NCBI RefSeq assembly: GCF_015477835.1
Contig: NZ_JADLQN010000001.1
Location: forward strand, 2,666,001 to 2,730,000
DNA from: Nocardia higoensis
GTDB taxonomy: Bacteria; Actinomycetota; Actinomycetes; Mycobacteriales; Mycobacteriaceae
DNA: 64,000 nucleotides
Direction: 5' to 3'
Shown: piece after piece, positions 15,729-24,840 of the stretch
Layout of the letters: every line of letters starts with the position of its first letter
Position numbering within the stretch: position 1 is the stretch's first letter
Translations under genes and position numbers: made by a program
The notes under the pieces: model-generated
Database searches by the model: none
What the model saw: only the letters and a program-made list of their open reading frames with translations
What the model was told of the DNA's origin: nothing

Positions 15729-17381
15729 ATGGCGCTGGTGCGATGGCGGGTCGCGACCGGAGTGGTGAGCGCGATCGTCGTCCTCGGCGTCGCCGAACTC
15801 GTCGCGGCCTTCGTCCGGCCCGGCAGTTCTCCGCCCTACGTGCTCGGCGCGGCGGTGGTCGACCACACGCCGGAAAGCCTGCGCGAGTGGGCGATCCAGA
15901 CCTTCGGCACGGCCGACAAGATCGTGCTGTTCGTGTGCATGACGCTGGTGGCTCTCACCGTGGCCGGGCTCGCCGGTGCGCTGGAACGGACGCATCGCGC
16001 CATCGGGACCGCGCTGTTCGCCGTGTTCGCGGTGACGGCAACGCTGCTCGCCGTGAACCGGCACGGTGGGCCCGGCGCGTTCGCGACACTGCTCGGCGCG
16101 GCAGCCGGGATCTGGGCACTACGCAGTCTCACCCGGCGCATCGACGATGCCGAGCAAGCGTATTCACCCGCGCCGGAGCTCGGTAGCGCGGCCGTCGGTG
16201 GCGCCGAGCCATCCGACTCCGCCTTCGGCGACGGCACAGAGGCCGCCGGCAACGGCCGCGCCGCGGGCGCGGGCGGCGGGGCCGGGGAAGGCCGGACGCC
16301 GGAGGCGAGTGGATCGGCCCGGCGAGAACTGTTGCGTGGCATGGCGATCGCCGGTGGCGCCGCGGTCGCGGCCGGGGTGGCCGGCCGCTGGCTGGGCGGA
16401 TGGCGAGCCGGGGTGGGCCCCGAGCGGGCGGCGATCCGGTTGCCGGAGGCGAGCGGGCCGCCGATCTCGCTCGCGCCGGGGGCCGATCTGAAGGTGCCGG
16501 GGCTGTCGTCGTTCGTGACGTCCAACGCCGATTTCTACCGGATCGACACCGCGTTGATCGTGCCACAGGTGTCGGTCGAGGACTGGTCGCTGCGGATCCA
16601 CGGGATGGTGGAGCGGGAGATCCGCATCGGATGGGCGGAGCTGGCCGGGCGCACGGCGATCGAGCGGTTGATCACGCTGGCGTGTGTGTCCAATCCGGTG
16701 GGTGGCGATCTGATCGGCAACGCGCTGTGGCGCGGCTACCGGCTCGACGAACTGCTCGCCGAGGCGGGCCCGCTGCCCGACGCGGACATGGTGCTCTCGC
16801 GCAGCAAGGACGGGTGGACGGCGGGCAGCCCGCTGGCGGTGCTCACCGATGGGCGCGACGCCATGCTGGCGGTGGGGATGAACGGGGAGCCGCTGCCGGT
16901 CGACCACGGCTATCCGGCCCGGCTCGTGGTGCCCGGCCTCTACGGCTATGTCTCGGCGACGAAATGGGTGACCGAACTCGAGGTCACCCGGTTCGATCGG
17001 GCCACCGCCTATTGGACACGGCGCGGCTGGTCGGCGCGCGGCCCGATCAAGACCGGCACCCGGATCGTTACGCCGGGGCGGAGAACGAAGCTGACGGCCG
17101 GGCGGATCCCGGTGGCCGGGGTGGCCTGGGCCCAGCATCGGGGCATCAGCGCGGTGGAGGTCCAGGTCGACGATGGTCCGTGGCAGCGGGCGCGGCTGTC
17201 CACCGTGCAATCCGTCGACACCTGGCGGCAGTGGGTCTTCGACTGGGAAGCCACGACCGGACCGCACACCCTGCGCGCCCGGGCCACCGACGGGACCGGT
17301 GAGACCCAGACGAGCGAATTCGCCGGGTCGGTGCCCGACGGCGCGACGGGCTATCCGAGCGTGACGCTCCGGGTCGAGTGA
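15729..17381 (+). CDS. Membrane-anchored sulfite-oxidase-family molybdopterin oxidoreductase
   Basis: 550 residues. The N-terminal ~140 residues contain three or four membrane helices, then a Gly/Ala-rich linker (about 150-195) and a further hydrophobic segment (GMAIAGGAAVAAGVAG). From about 250 on is the SUOX-type molybdopterin fold, with the Mo-ligand Cys in LACVSNPVGGDLIG (about 318) and a GLYGYVSATKWVTELEV segment. The C-terminal ~100 residues form the Ig-like dimerisation domain. It probably acts on the outer side of the membrane, like YedY/SorA relatives, but the electron acceptor and substrate are unknown. A TAGGCT box 6 nt before the ATG suggests a leaderless mRNA. Confidence 0.82.
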   Translation: MALVRWRVATGVVSAIVVLGVAELVAAFVRPGSSPPYVLGAAVVDHTPESLREWAIQTFGTADKIVLFVCMTLVALTVAGLAGALERTHRAIGTALFAVFAVTATLLAVNRHGGPGAFATLLGAAAGIWALRSLTRRIDDAEQAYSPAPELGSAAVGGAEPSDSAFGDGTEAAGNGRAAGAGGGAGEGRTPEASGSARRELLRGMAIAGGAAVAAGVAGRWLGGWRAGVGPERAAIRLPEASGPPISLAPGADLKVPGLSSFVTSNADFYRIDTALIVPQVSVEDWSLRIHGMVEREIRIGWAELAGRTAIERLITLACVSNPVGGDLIGNALWRGYRLDELLAEAGPLPDADMVLSRSKDGWTAGSPLAVLTDGRDAMLAVGMNGEPLPVDHGYPARLVVPGLYGYVSATKWVTELEVTRFDRATAYWTRRGWSARGPIKTGTRIVTPGRRTKLTAGRIPVAGVAWAQHRGISAVEVQVDDGPWQRARLSTVQSVDTWRQWVFDWEATTGPHTLRARATDGTGETQTSEFAGSVPDGATGYPSVTLRVE

Positions 17382-17408
17382 GCGAAGCGCGCCGCGGCGG
17401 GGCATCGT

Positions 17409-18884
17409 CTAGGCCGACACCGAATCCGCGTCGGCCGACTCGACCTCGGCCTTGCGCGCGGGATGGCCGACGAACAACGCCGACGCCACCACGCCGATCA
17501 GCAGGATCGCACCGGGCAGGATGATCGACTGGGCCAGCGAAGAGCTGAACCCGTCGAGCAGTTGCGGCGGAAGCGCGCCCTGGTGCCCCAGGCCCTCCCC
17601 CACCGGACCGCCGTCGCCGAGCCCGTGCGCGGCCAGTCGCGAAGCGATGAGCGCGCTGATCGCGGCCGTGCCGAGCACCGAACCGACCTGGCGGGTGGTG
17701 TTGTAGATGCCCGAGCCCGCACCCGCCTGCCGGACCGGCAGGTTGTGGGTGGCGGTGGAGGCCAGCGGCCCCCAGATGCAGGCATTGGCCAGACCGGCGA
17801 TGCCCGCGGCGATCAGGAACCACGCCAGGTGCGACTGCGGGGTCATCACCGCCGACCACCAGAAGATCATCAGGGCGAAGCCGAGGAATCCGAGGGTCGG
17901 TATCACGCGCGGCGGGAGCCGGTCGGAGAAGCGGCCGATGAAGGGCGCGGTGAACCCGGTGACGATCGCCATCGGCGCCAGCACCAGCGCGGAGGCGGTG
18001 GGCGACATGTCCCGCACCGACTGCAGATAGAAGTAGACCGGCACCATCACCGAGGTGACCGCGGCGCCCATCGCGGCGATCGCCACGTTCGCCAACGCGA
18101 AGTTGCGGTCCTTGAACAGCTCCAGCGGCACCAGCGGCTCTCCGGTGTTGCGCGCCTGGTTGACCAGGAACAGGCCCAGGACCGCCACACCCGCGCCTAT
18201 CAGCAGCCAGATCCGCAACGACCAGTCGTAGGCGCTGCCCTCCTGGATGCCGAAGACCAGCAGGAACATGCCGAGACCGCTGAGCAGCACGCCGGGGATG
18301 TCGAACTTGTGCTGATTCGTCGGCAACGCGGGCACCAGCCACATCGCCAGCGCGAAGGCGACGATGCCGACCGGCACGTTGACGATGAAGACCCATTCCC
18401 AGCTCAGCGTGTCGACCAGGACGCCGCCGAGCAGCGGACCGACCAGCGTCGCCAAGCCCGCCACGCCGCCCCACAGGCCCATCGCGGCGCCGCGCTTGTC
18501 CGGCGGGAAGGTGCGGGTGATCACCGCCATGGTCTGCGGCGTCATCAGCGCCGCGCCGAGGCCCTGCACCGCGCGGGCGACGATCAGCATCTCGACGGTG
18601 CCCGACAGGCCGCACCACAGCGATGCGGCGGTGAACACCGCGAGGCCGAGCAGGTAGATCTTCTTGGGACCGAAGCGGTCACCGAGCCTGCCGGTGATCA
18701 GCAGCGGCACCGCGTAGGCGAGCAGATAGGCGCTGGTCACCCAGATGACTTCGTTGATGTCGGCGCCGAGGTCGGTCATGATCACCGGATTGGCGACCGC
18801 GACGATGGTCATGTCGAGCAGGATCATGAAGAAGCCGACGACCAGCGCCGACAGCGCGAGCCACGGATTACGGCTTTCGGACAC
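17409..18884 (-). CDS. DHA2-family (EmrB/QacA-type) 14-helix MFS efflux transporter
   Basis: 491 residues with 14 predicted membrane helices. Motif A-like GRLGDRFGPKKIY follows helix 2, and the DHA2 antiporter motif lies in helix 5 (WGGVAGLATLVGPLLGGVL). Asp24 in the first helix (FMILLDMTIVAVANP) matches the DHA2 pattern. It should export drugs or lipophilic compounds by proton antiport. It is the second gene of an operon behind a PadR repressor (47 bp gap), the usual arrangement for substrate-induced efflux. Confidence 0.9.
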   Translation of the reverse strand: MSESRNPWLALSALVVGFFMILLDMTIVAVANPVIMTDLGADINEVIWVTSAYLLAYAVPLLITGRLGDRFGPKKIYLLGLAVFTAASLWCGLSGTVEMLIVARAVQGLGAALMTPQTMAVITRTFPPDKRGAAMGLWGGVAGLATLVGPLLGGVLVDTLSWEWVFIVNVPVGIVAFALAMWLVPALPTNQHKFDIPGVLLSGLGMFLLVFGIQEGSAYDWSLRIWLLIGAGVAVLGLFLVNQARNTGEPLVPLELFKDRNFALANVAIAAMGAAVTSVMVPVYFYLQSVRDMSPTASALVLAPMAIVTGFTAPFIGRFSDRLPPRVIPTLGFLGFALMIFWWSAVMTPQSHLAWFLIAAGIAGLANACIWGPLASTATHNLPVRQAGAGSGIYNTTRQVGSVLGTAAISALIASRLAAHGLGDGGPVGEGLGHQGALPPQLLDGFSSSLAQSIILPGAILLIGVVASALFVGHPARKAEVESADADSVSA

Positions 18885-18931
18885 GGGGATGTTTCCTCAC
18901 TGCGAATTGCGGAAAAGCTGTGGGACAGGGG

Positions 18932-19531
18932 TCAGGCGGTGCGTTCGCCGGGTTCCGGCTCGGACTCCTCCCACTCCAGCTCGCCTCGGGCGAGTTCGTC
19001 GACCATCCGCGCGAGCCAGTCGCGTTGCGCGCGAACGGTTTCGCGCCGGTACGGCAGGACGAGCCAGTAGCGCCTGGCGACGAGGCGTGCGGCGGCGGCG
19101 ATCGCCGCATCGAGTTCGGCGATTTCGGCATCGAGCTGCGCGATCCGGTCCCGCAGCAACTCGACCACCTGATCGGCGGGCAGCGAGTGCGACTCGGCCA
19201 GTCCCAGCAGGAATTCCGGATACTCCGGCGCCGGCGCGCGCAGCATCTCCGCGATCCGGGCACGCAACGTCGCACGCCCCTGCCCGGTGATCCGGTAGGT
19301 GGTGCGTTCGGGCCGGTTGCCTTCCCGGTCCACCCCGCCCGCACACACCAGTCCTTGATCGGTCAATCGCGCGACCGTGTGGTAGAGCGAGCCCGGCCGC
19401 ACCTTGACCAGCCGGTCCTCTCCGCGGCCGACCATCGTCTGGAACATTTCGTAGGGGTGCATGGGCCGTTCGTCCAGCAAGGCGAGCACCGCGATCGCCA
19501 GAGCGGTCGGTGTGCCGCACACCTTTCCCAT
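18932..19531 (-). CDS. PadR-family repressor of the efflux operon
   Basis: 199 residues; I place the start at MGKVCGTPTA, with AAAGGA just upstream, rather than at in-frame codons far upstream. The PadR winged helix runs from LAIAVLALLDERPMHPYEMFQ through VRPGSLYHTVARLTDQGLV to ERTTYRITGQGRATL. The C-terminal half is a long helical dimerisation domain (class PadR-s1 with Vir-type C-terminus). It precedes the MFS exporter in the same operon. A long palindrome overlaps its predicted -10 box, consistent with self-repression. Confidence 0.88.
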   Translation of the reverse strand: MGKVCGTPTALAIAVLALLDERPMHPYEMFQTMVGRGEDRLVKVRPGSLYHTVARLTDQGLVCAGGVDREGNRPERTTYRITGQGRATLRARIAEMLRAPAPEYPEFLLGLAESHSLPADQVVELLRDRIAQLDAEIAELDAAIAAAARLVARRYWLVLPYRRETVRAQRDWLARMVDELARGELEWEESEPEPGERTA

Positions 19532-19591
19532 CGCGGGTCCTTTCCTCTGCCGCACGATCCCGCCCGCGGGCGCCGATATGTTCGAACCGGA

Positions 19592-19609
19592 ATACTCCAC
19601 GTGGACTAT
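19592..19609 (-). promoter_or_regulatory. PadR operator palindrome ATA(C/G)TCCACGTGGA(C/G)TAT
   Basis: An 18-bp inverted repeat with 16 of 18 positions symmetric lies about 60 bp upstream of the PadR start. Read on the minus strand it overlaps TATAGT, a good -10 box, so repressor binding would block the padR-efflux promoter. Confidence 0.55.
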
Positions 19610-19767
19610 ACGCCCGCACCCACCGGGGCGGCATCCCGATTTCTCGCAGACGGCCACGCGCCCCTGAAAATGGGGGCACACAATCTGAAACAGATAGTTT
19701 CCAGAGTTCCTACACTGAGCGCGTCCGCCAGTACGGCCGTCGGCCGATCGCCTCGAAAGATGCACCA

Positions 19768-20112
19768 GTGAAACAACATTCGTCATCACACCCAGCACGC
19801 AACGCCGCCACTGTCGCCGCCGTCGCCGCCGTCGCCCTGGCCACTCTCGCCGGTACCGGGACCGCCACGGGCGAGCCGCTTCGGCTCGAATACCCGGCGA
19901 GCACATCCACCCCGAGCGGATCGGGGAACGCCGCCACCGGCAGCGTCGACACCACCGGCAGTACCGAGGGAGACCCGTTCGTCGGCTCGGCGGTGATGGC
20001 CTGGATCATCGACGACCCGTCCTTGCTGATCAGGCTCCCGGTCTGGTGGGTGACATGCCACTTGCAGAGCGCCAGCGGCGACGAGACCTGCTGGGGAAAC
20101 GGACGTCTGTAA
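19768..20112 (+). CDS. Small secreted protein
   Basis: 114 residues from GTG. The N-terminus is a signal peptide: basic/polar KQHSSSHPARN, a long Ala/Val hydrophobic stretch, then a probable cleavage after TATG-E. The mature protein is ~75 residues, Ser/Thr/Gly-rich, then VMAWIIDDPSLLIRLPVWWVTCHLQ and two Cys near the end (CHLQSASGDETCWG) that may form a disulphide. The family is not recognised. A TACACT -10 candidate lies about 50 bp upstream, divergent from padR. Confidence 0.6.
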   Translation: MKQHSSSHPARNAATVAAVAAVALATLAGTGTATGEPLRLEYPASTSTPSGSGNAATGSVDTTGSTEGDPFVGSAVMAWIIDDPSLLIRLPVWWVTCHLQSASGDETCWGNGRL

Positions 20113-20206
20113 TCCTGCCGTGCGTCCTGGCGGTGTCCGCGGTAACCACAGCCGCCCCTGGTCGAGGCCGTCCTCTGTGGTCGTTTGCCGGATTCCCGTC
20201 GGGGGG

Positions 20207-21190
20207 TCAGAGACCGTGCTGGTCGAGCCAACGCCGGGCCAGCTCAGGTGCGGAACCACCCGCCTCGACGGCCCGGATCAGCTCGACCAGCTCGGCGGTG
20301 GTCAGCTCCCCCGCCACGTAGTTGAGCTTGCGCATCCGCACCTCGTCGAGCAGTCCGCCGCGCAGTAGCGGAACGATGTTCTCGGCGCGGATCGCGTAGT
20401 CCTCGTCGGCGAGCACGGTCAGGCCGTCGGTCGCGCCGGGGGCCAACTCCGGCGGGCCGGTGAGCAGGCCCGCCTGGAGCGCGCCGGATCGCAGGGATTC
20501 GCGCAGCGCGACCGGGTCGGATGCGGGCGCGAGCGTGGCGAAGGCGCAGTTGTGAACGACGACTTCCGTGGCATCGCGCAGCAGGCCGGGAAGCACAGCC
20601 AGAGCCGCCGTGGTCTCGGCGCAGCGCGGAAGGAGATCGCCGACGGTGTCCAGGCCGTCGACGGCCGCGCGGTCGGCGGCGACGACGAGCCGGGCGCGCA
20701 TGTCGACGCCGTCGGCGGGATCGGCCACGGTGAGATCGGCGGGCAGGGCGCGCGACAGGGCCGTGACGACATCGTCGGGAGTGCGCGCGGTGGAGCCGGA
20801 ATCCAGGGCGGCGAGCAGATCGCCGGTCTGCTCGCCGACGAGGTCGACCACGCCCGCGTCCAGCGCGGCGAGGTAATCGGAGCGCCGACCGAGATCGGGC
20901 CGCACGCGGACGGGCAGACCGGTGCGCGCCAGCGCGCCCGCGTAGATTTCGGCGAGTACCCGGGATTCGGCGCTCTCGCCCGCGCCCACGACGAAGGTCC
21001 GGTCCCGATCGGCGCTGCCGCAGGAGACCGTGAACGCCGCGAGCGCGACGACCGCGACCGCGACGACTCTGAGTGCGACGGCCCGAATCCGGGGCGAGCG
21101 CTTCGACGACCTGGTCACACGGGCTGAGAGCGGTTCGGGCACCGCTGAAATGTACCGTCGGCCGGTTGCCGAGTCACCGACCGGCCGCAC
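20207..21190 (-). CDS. Glycine-betaine/osmolyte ABC substrate-binding lipoprotein (OpuAC type)
   Basis: Up to 327 residues. After a basic N-terminus comes a hydrophobic segment ending in the lipobox-like FTVSC (about residue 56), so the mature protein is probably lipid-anchored. The body has the OpuAC/ProX layout: VVGAGESAESRVLAEIYAGAL, then AALDAGVVDLVGEQTGDLL, and a C-terminal hinge helix ending in ARRWLDQHGL. No permease or ATPase gene is adjacent, so it would work with a transporter encoded elsewhere or serve as a sensor. The true start could be later, near the basic stretch before the hydrophobic segment. Confidence 0.75.
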   Translation of the reverse strand: MRPVGDSATGRRYISAVPEPLSARVTRSSKRSPRIRAVALRVVAVAVVALAAFTVSCGSADRDRTFVVGAGESAESRVLAEIYAGALARTGLPVRVRPDLGRRSDYLAALDAGVVDLVGEQTGDLLAALDSGSTARTPDDVVTALSRALPADLTVADPADGVDMRARLVVAADRAAVDGLDTVGDLLPRCAETTAALAVLPGLLRDATEVVVHNCAFATLAPASDPVALRESLRSGALQAGLLTGPPELAPGATDGLTVLADEDYAIRAENIVPLLRGGLLDEVRMRKLNYVAGELTTAELVELIRAVEAGGSAPELARRWLDQHGL

Positions 21191-21215
21191 CGCTGACCCG
21201 TCGTCGGAGAAACGG

Positions 21216-21251
21216 CGAGGCGCCCCGTTCCGGTGGGAGCGAGGCGCCTCG
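21216..21251 (-). terminator. Hairpin downstream of malic enzyme
   Basis: Perfect 9-bp inverted repeat CGAGGCGCC / GGCGCCTCG with an 18-nt loop, just past the malic enzyme stop codon. No T-tract is present, as is common in high-GC actinobacteria. Confidence 0.55.
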
Positions 21252-21271
21252 GCGAACCAGCTGATCGAGTA

Positions 21272-22468
21272 CTACACAACACCTTCGGCATGCGCGGCGG
21301 CCGCGACGGCCTCGGCCACGGCCGGGGCGACGCGCGGATCCAGCGGGCTGGGCACGATCTTCTCCGGGCCGAGTTCGTCGGCGACGACGCTCAGGATGGC
21401 GTTGGCGGCGGCGATCTTCATGCCCTCGGTGATGCGGCGGGCGCCCGCGTCCAGCGCGCCCTTGAACACACCGGGGAAGGCCAGCACATTGTTGATCTGG
21501 TTGGGGAAGTCGCTGCGGCCGGTCGCCACGATCGCGGCGTACTTGCGCGCCACGTCGGGGTGGATCTCCGGGTCCGGGTTCGACATGGCGAACACGATCG
21601 ACTCGGGGGCCATCGTGGCGATGAGCTCCTCGGGGATCACGCCCGCCGACAGGCCGAGGAACACATCCGCGCCCGCCAGCGCCTCGGCCGAGCCGCCGAC
21701 CAGGCCGCGCGGGTTGGTGCGCTGGGCCAGCTCGGCCTTGACCGCGTTGAGGTCGCCGCGGTCGGCGCTGACGATGCCCTTGGAGTCGAGCACGGTCACA
21801 TCGGCCACGCCCGCGGCCAGCATGATGTTGGTGCACGCGACACCGGCCGCGCCCGCACCGGACACCACGACCTTCAGGCCCTCGATGCCACGGCCCTGCA
21901 CCCGGGCCGCGCCGTTGAGGGCGGCCAGCACCACGATGGCGGTGCCGTGCTGGTCGTCGTGCATGACCGGGCAGTCCAGCGCCTCGATGACGCGCTTCTC
22001 GATCTCGAAGCAGCGCGGGGCGGAGATGTCCTCCAGGTTGATCGCGCCGTAGCTCGGGCGCAGCCGGATCAGGGTCTCGACGATCTCGTCGACGTCCTTG
22101 GTGTCGAGCACGAGCGGGATCGAGTCCAGGCCGGCGAACTTCTTGAACAGCGCCGCCTTGCCCTCCATCACCGGCAGCGAGGCGCGCGGGCCGATGTCAC
22201 CGAGACCGAGCACCGCGGTGCCGTCGCTGACGACGACGACCAGGCGGTCGGTCCAGGTGTAGCGCTTGGCCAGCGATTCGTCCTGCGCGATCGCGCGGCT
22301 GACCTGCGCGACGCCCGGGGTGTAGGCGATGGACAGGTCCCGCTGGGTCTCCAGCGGTGAGGAGAGCTCGACCGAGAGCTTGCCTCCGAGATGTCCGGCG
22401 AAGATTTCTTCTTGGGTGATTTCGGACAAACTCGCGGTGGCATTCGGTGCGTCAGTCACAGATGACAC
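21272..22468 (-). CDS. NAD(P)-dependent malic enzyme, short type
   Basis: 398 residues from a GTG with AGGAG 7 nt upstream; a second in-frame GTG lies 9 nt later. Malic enzyme landmarks include SIAYTPGVAQVSR, then YTWTDRLVVVVSDGTAVLGLGDIG, then CPVMHDDQHGTAIV and the NAD-binding GAGAAG. ISNPDPE-type residues appear as AMSNPDPEIHP, and DFPNQINNVLAFPGVFKGAL closes the domain. It decarboxylates malate to pyruvate and CO2. The length fits the ~400-residue bacterial form lacking a phosphotransacetylase domain. Monocistronic, with a hairpin terminator downstream. Confidence 0.92.
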   Translation of the reverse strand: MSSVTDAPNATASLSEITQEEIFAGHLGGKLSVELSSPLETQRDLSIAYTPGVAQVSRAIAQDESLAKRYTWTDRLVVVVSDGTAVLGLGDIGPRASLPVMEGKAALFKKFAGLDSIPLVLDTKDVDEIVETLIRLRPSYGAINLEDISAPRCFEIEKRVIEALDCPVMHDDQHGTAIVVLAALNGAARVQGRGIEGLKVVVSGAGAAGVACTNIMLAAGVADVTVLDSKGIVSADRGDLNAVKAELAQRTNPRGLVGGSAEALAGADVFLGLSAGVIPEELIATMAPESIVFAMSNPDPEIHPDVARKYAAIVATGRSDFPNQINNVLAFPGVFKGALDAGARRITEGMKIAAANAILSVVADELGPEKIVPSPLDPRVAPAVAEAVAAAAHAEGVV

Positions 22469-22896
22469 GATTTCACTCCTGCTCGGTTCTGGCTCAACCG
22501 GGGGACGGTTACCGCCGGGTAGTTGATATCTGGTGCTCGGTGCCGCGGATCGCGAGCGCCTGCCGGAATTTCGTCGTCGCGACCGTACCGGAACAGTCGG
22601 GGAAAATTCGGGATGTGGCGCCGTGCTGATCACGGGGCGGAGCCGGACGGGTGTGTCCGGACGGAATGATCGGGGCGGCCCACGGGGCGACGGTACGTCG
22701 GGCGGCGGGGGTCACCGTGCTTCCGGACCCGGCGGTGGCAAGGATACGGAATCCGCAACATTCTGCCAGCAGGGCCGACGACATGCCAAACCGGTGTCGG
22801 GGAAACCGGTGCTTGGCCATATCCCGAGCGTAGGGCCCGGGAATTACCTCCGGGTTAGGGGAAACTCGCCGTCGGGGCACGGCGCGCGGTGAGCTG
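22469..22896. other. Intergenic region upstream of malic enzyme
   Basis: About 430 bases. A minus-strand frame beginning MAKHRFPRHRFGMSS (start near 22822) runs through this region but has no suitable ribosome binding site and a biased Arg/Pro composition, so I do not call it. The region probably holds the malic enzyme promoter and the end of the flavoprotein transcript. Confidence 0.4.
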
Positions 22897-24522
22897 TCAC
22901 ATCGGGACCGGATCGACCGGGGTGAGATCGGGTCTCGCCGCGCCGGACCGGTCCGGCTGCCTGGCGGCGGGCGACCGACGGGCGGGCGGCGATGCGGCGG
23001 CGGCCGGCCGGTCGCGCGCCACCGCGACCTCGTCGAGCCCCTCGACGAGCAGGCGGGTACGCCACTGGGGGGACAGGGCGGGGTGATCGGTCCGATGGTG
23101 CAGGCCGCGGGTCTCGGTACGGGCCAGCGCGCTGTGGACGGTCCAGCGCGCCACCGCCAGCATGGCGGCCGCCTCCCGCGCGCGCACCAGATCCGAGCCG
23201 CGCCCGCCCAGGTCGAGGCGGGCGCCGGGCCAGATGAGATCGAGTTCGCCGATGCTGTCGCGCAGGCTGCCCGCACTGCGCAGGTAGCTGCGCCGCAGCG
23301 GCAGCGTGTGTTCCTGCACCAGCCCGATCACCGCTCGCGGATCGACCATGGAGCGGGCAGCCAGACCCGCGCCGGGCACCGGGCACACTCGCGCGGGCAC
23401 GCCGAGTTCCCGCGCACGCGCGGCCGCGCCCCGGCCCGCCCATACGCCCGAGGCGATGGCCCAGGCGGCGTGCCTGCCGCTCGCGCCGCCCGCGGCGCCG
23501 GAGACCGCCTGACGGTCGGCGACATCGCCCGCGGCGTAGAGGCCGGGCACGGTGGTAGCGCAGTCCGGACCGGCCTGCGCCAGGCCGCCGCTGCCGCGCA
23601 CCGTGCCTTCCAGCACGGCGCGGATCGGTATCCGGCCGGCGGCGTCGAGCAGGCCGATGCGGGTGAGCCGTTCCCTGGTAGCGCTCAGCAGACCGGTCGG
23701 CTCGGCGAAGACCCGCCTGCCCGCGGCGAGCGCGGCCAGCGCGGCGGACCGGTGTCCGGGCAGCGCGGCGCCGGATTCGTCGTAGAGCGGCGCGGCGCGC
23801 AGGACCGGATGCAGGGCGAGCGCCGAGCGGTCGATCGGCCCCGCGGCGCTGTGTGCCACGGCGATCCCGTAGGCGCCGGAGAATTCCATGCCGGACAGGC
23901 GCGCGCCCGCCTCGGCGGCCATCAGCAAGCCGTCTCCGGTGGCGGTCTCGGTGCCCACGGCGGCGGAACGGAACGCGCAGCCGCCGGTCGCCATGACGAC
24001 CGCGCCCGCTCGGACGGTCCAGCTCCGGTATCGCTCGCGCGGGGTCGTCCCGGAGGCACCCGCGACCGCTCCCGAAGCGTCCACCAGCAGCTGCAGCGCC
24101 GGATGATGATCGAGGATGAGCACACCCGCCAGGCGTAGTCGGCGACGCAGCAGCCGCAGGTAGCGGGCGCCGTCGAGGCGGGCACCGGCGGGCGCGACCG
24201 CCCGGCGCGACATCGGGAAGCGATATCCCCATCGCTCCAATTCCCCTGCGCGACGGTGTGTTTCGTCGAGAACGCGATGCATCCACAGCGGGTCGGCGAG
24301 CCCACCGCCGTGCCGCAGTGCCTGGCGCACCGCCTCCTCGCGCGCCGGACCGGGTGGGGTGGTCCACAGCGGGCGGATCCCGTCGACGGCCGGTCCCCCA
24401 CCCGCGCAGCGCGCCTTGTCGGCCAGAACGACGCGAGCACCGTCGGCGGCGGCCGAGAGAGCTGCCCAGATGCCCGCGGGCCCCCCGCCGAGAACCAGCA
24501 CATCCGTCTCGATCTCGGTCAT
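22897..24522 (-). CDS. FAD-dependent fumarate-reductase/succinate-dehydrogenase-type flavoprotein
   Basis: 541 residues from the ATG at MTEIETDVL. FAD-binding GGGPAGIWAALSAAADGARV is at the N-terminus; the flavin-domain motifs GAVVMATGGCAFRS and GLYAAGDVADRQAVSGAAGGASGRHAAWAIASG follow. The C-terminal helical domain resembles that of fumarate reductase, adenylylsulfate reductase and L-aspartate oxidase. The N-terminal His/Arg active-site set of true fumarate reductases is not fully recognisable. No iron-sulfur subunit or ferredoxin gene is adjacent. It probably oxidises or reduces an organic acid in the cytoplasm; the substrate is unknown. Confidence 0.75.
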   Translation of the reverse strand: MTEIETDVLVLGGGPAGIWAALSAAADGARVVLADKARCAGGGPAVDGIRPLWTTPPGPAREEAVRQALRHGGGLADPLWMHRVLDETHRRAGELERWGYRFPMSRRAVAPAGARLDGARYLRLLRRRLRLAGVLILDHHPALQLLVDASGAVAGASGTTPRERYRSWTVRAGAVVMATGGCAFRSAAVGTETATGDGLLMAAEAGARLSGMEFSGAYGIAVAHSAAGPIDRSALALHPVLRAAPLYDESGAALPGHRSAALAALAAGRRVFAEPTGLLSATRERLTRIGLLDAAGRIPIRAVLEGTVRGSGGLAQAGPDCATTVPGLYAAGDVADRQAVSGAAGGASGRHAAWAIASGVWAGRGAAARARELGVPARVCPVPGAGLAARSMVDPRAVIGLVQEHTLPLRRSYLRSAGSLRDSIGELDLIWPGARLDLGGRGSDLVRAREAAAMLAVARWTVHSALARTETRGLHHRTDHPALSPQWRTRLLVEGLDEVAVARDRPAAAASPPARRSPAARQPDRSGAARPDLTPVDPVPM

Positions 24523-24573
24523 ACAACGGAATATTCGGCCACATTTCACCGGGCCGCAACCTTTACCCGGGGC

Positions 24574-24840
24574 TCAACCCCACCATTGTGTCCAAATCAA
24601 TATCGCCGAAGACAGGAAAACGATCCCGGAGCCGATCAGGGCGGCTATTCCCCCGCGACGATCCGAGAAAAGTTGCGCGCCGATCACTGTGGCCGCGACC
24701 GCGATATGCCAGAACACCGATTCACCACCTGGACCGGGAAAACCGCGCCGCGCGCCGATGAACGCCGCACCGATCACCACCAGCGCGAGCACCACCGTTC
24801 CGGCCGCGACCGTGCCGCTGAGCGCACGCACCGGTCTCAC
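24574..24840 (-). CDS. Small three-helix membrane protein
   Basis: 88 residues from GTG, overlapping the stop of the PHP gene upstream as GTGA, so it is translated as part of that operon. Three hydrophobic helices are visible: SGTVAAGTVVLALVVIGAAFIG, the helix around WHIAVAATVIGAQLF, and the helix around IAALIGSGIVFLSSAILI. Short charged loops (ARRGFPGPGG, SDRRGG) separate them, and it ends in WTQWWG. No known family recognised. Its coupling to a PHP phosphoesterase may be incidental. Confidence 0.65.
   Translation of the reverse strand: MRPVRALSGTVAAGTVVLALVVIGAAFIGARRGFPGPGGESVFWHIAVAATVIGAQLFSDRRGGIAALIGSGIVFLSSAILIWTQWWG

Noticed and set aside
22509..22822. Minus-strand frame MAKHRFPRHRFGMSS... 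upstream of malic enzyme
   Set aside because: No ribosome binding site at proper distance, low-complexity Arg/Pro/Thr composition typical of a GC-rich antisense frame, and no recognisable motif.
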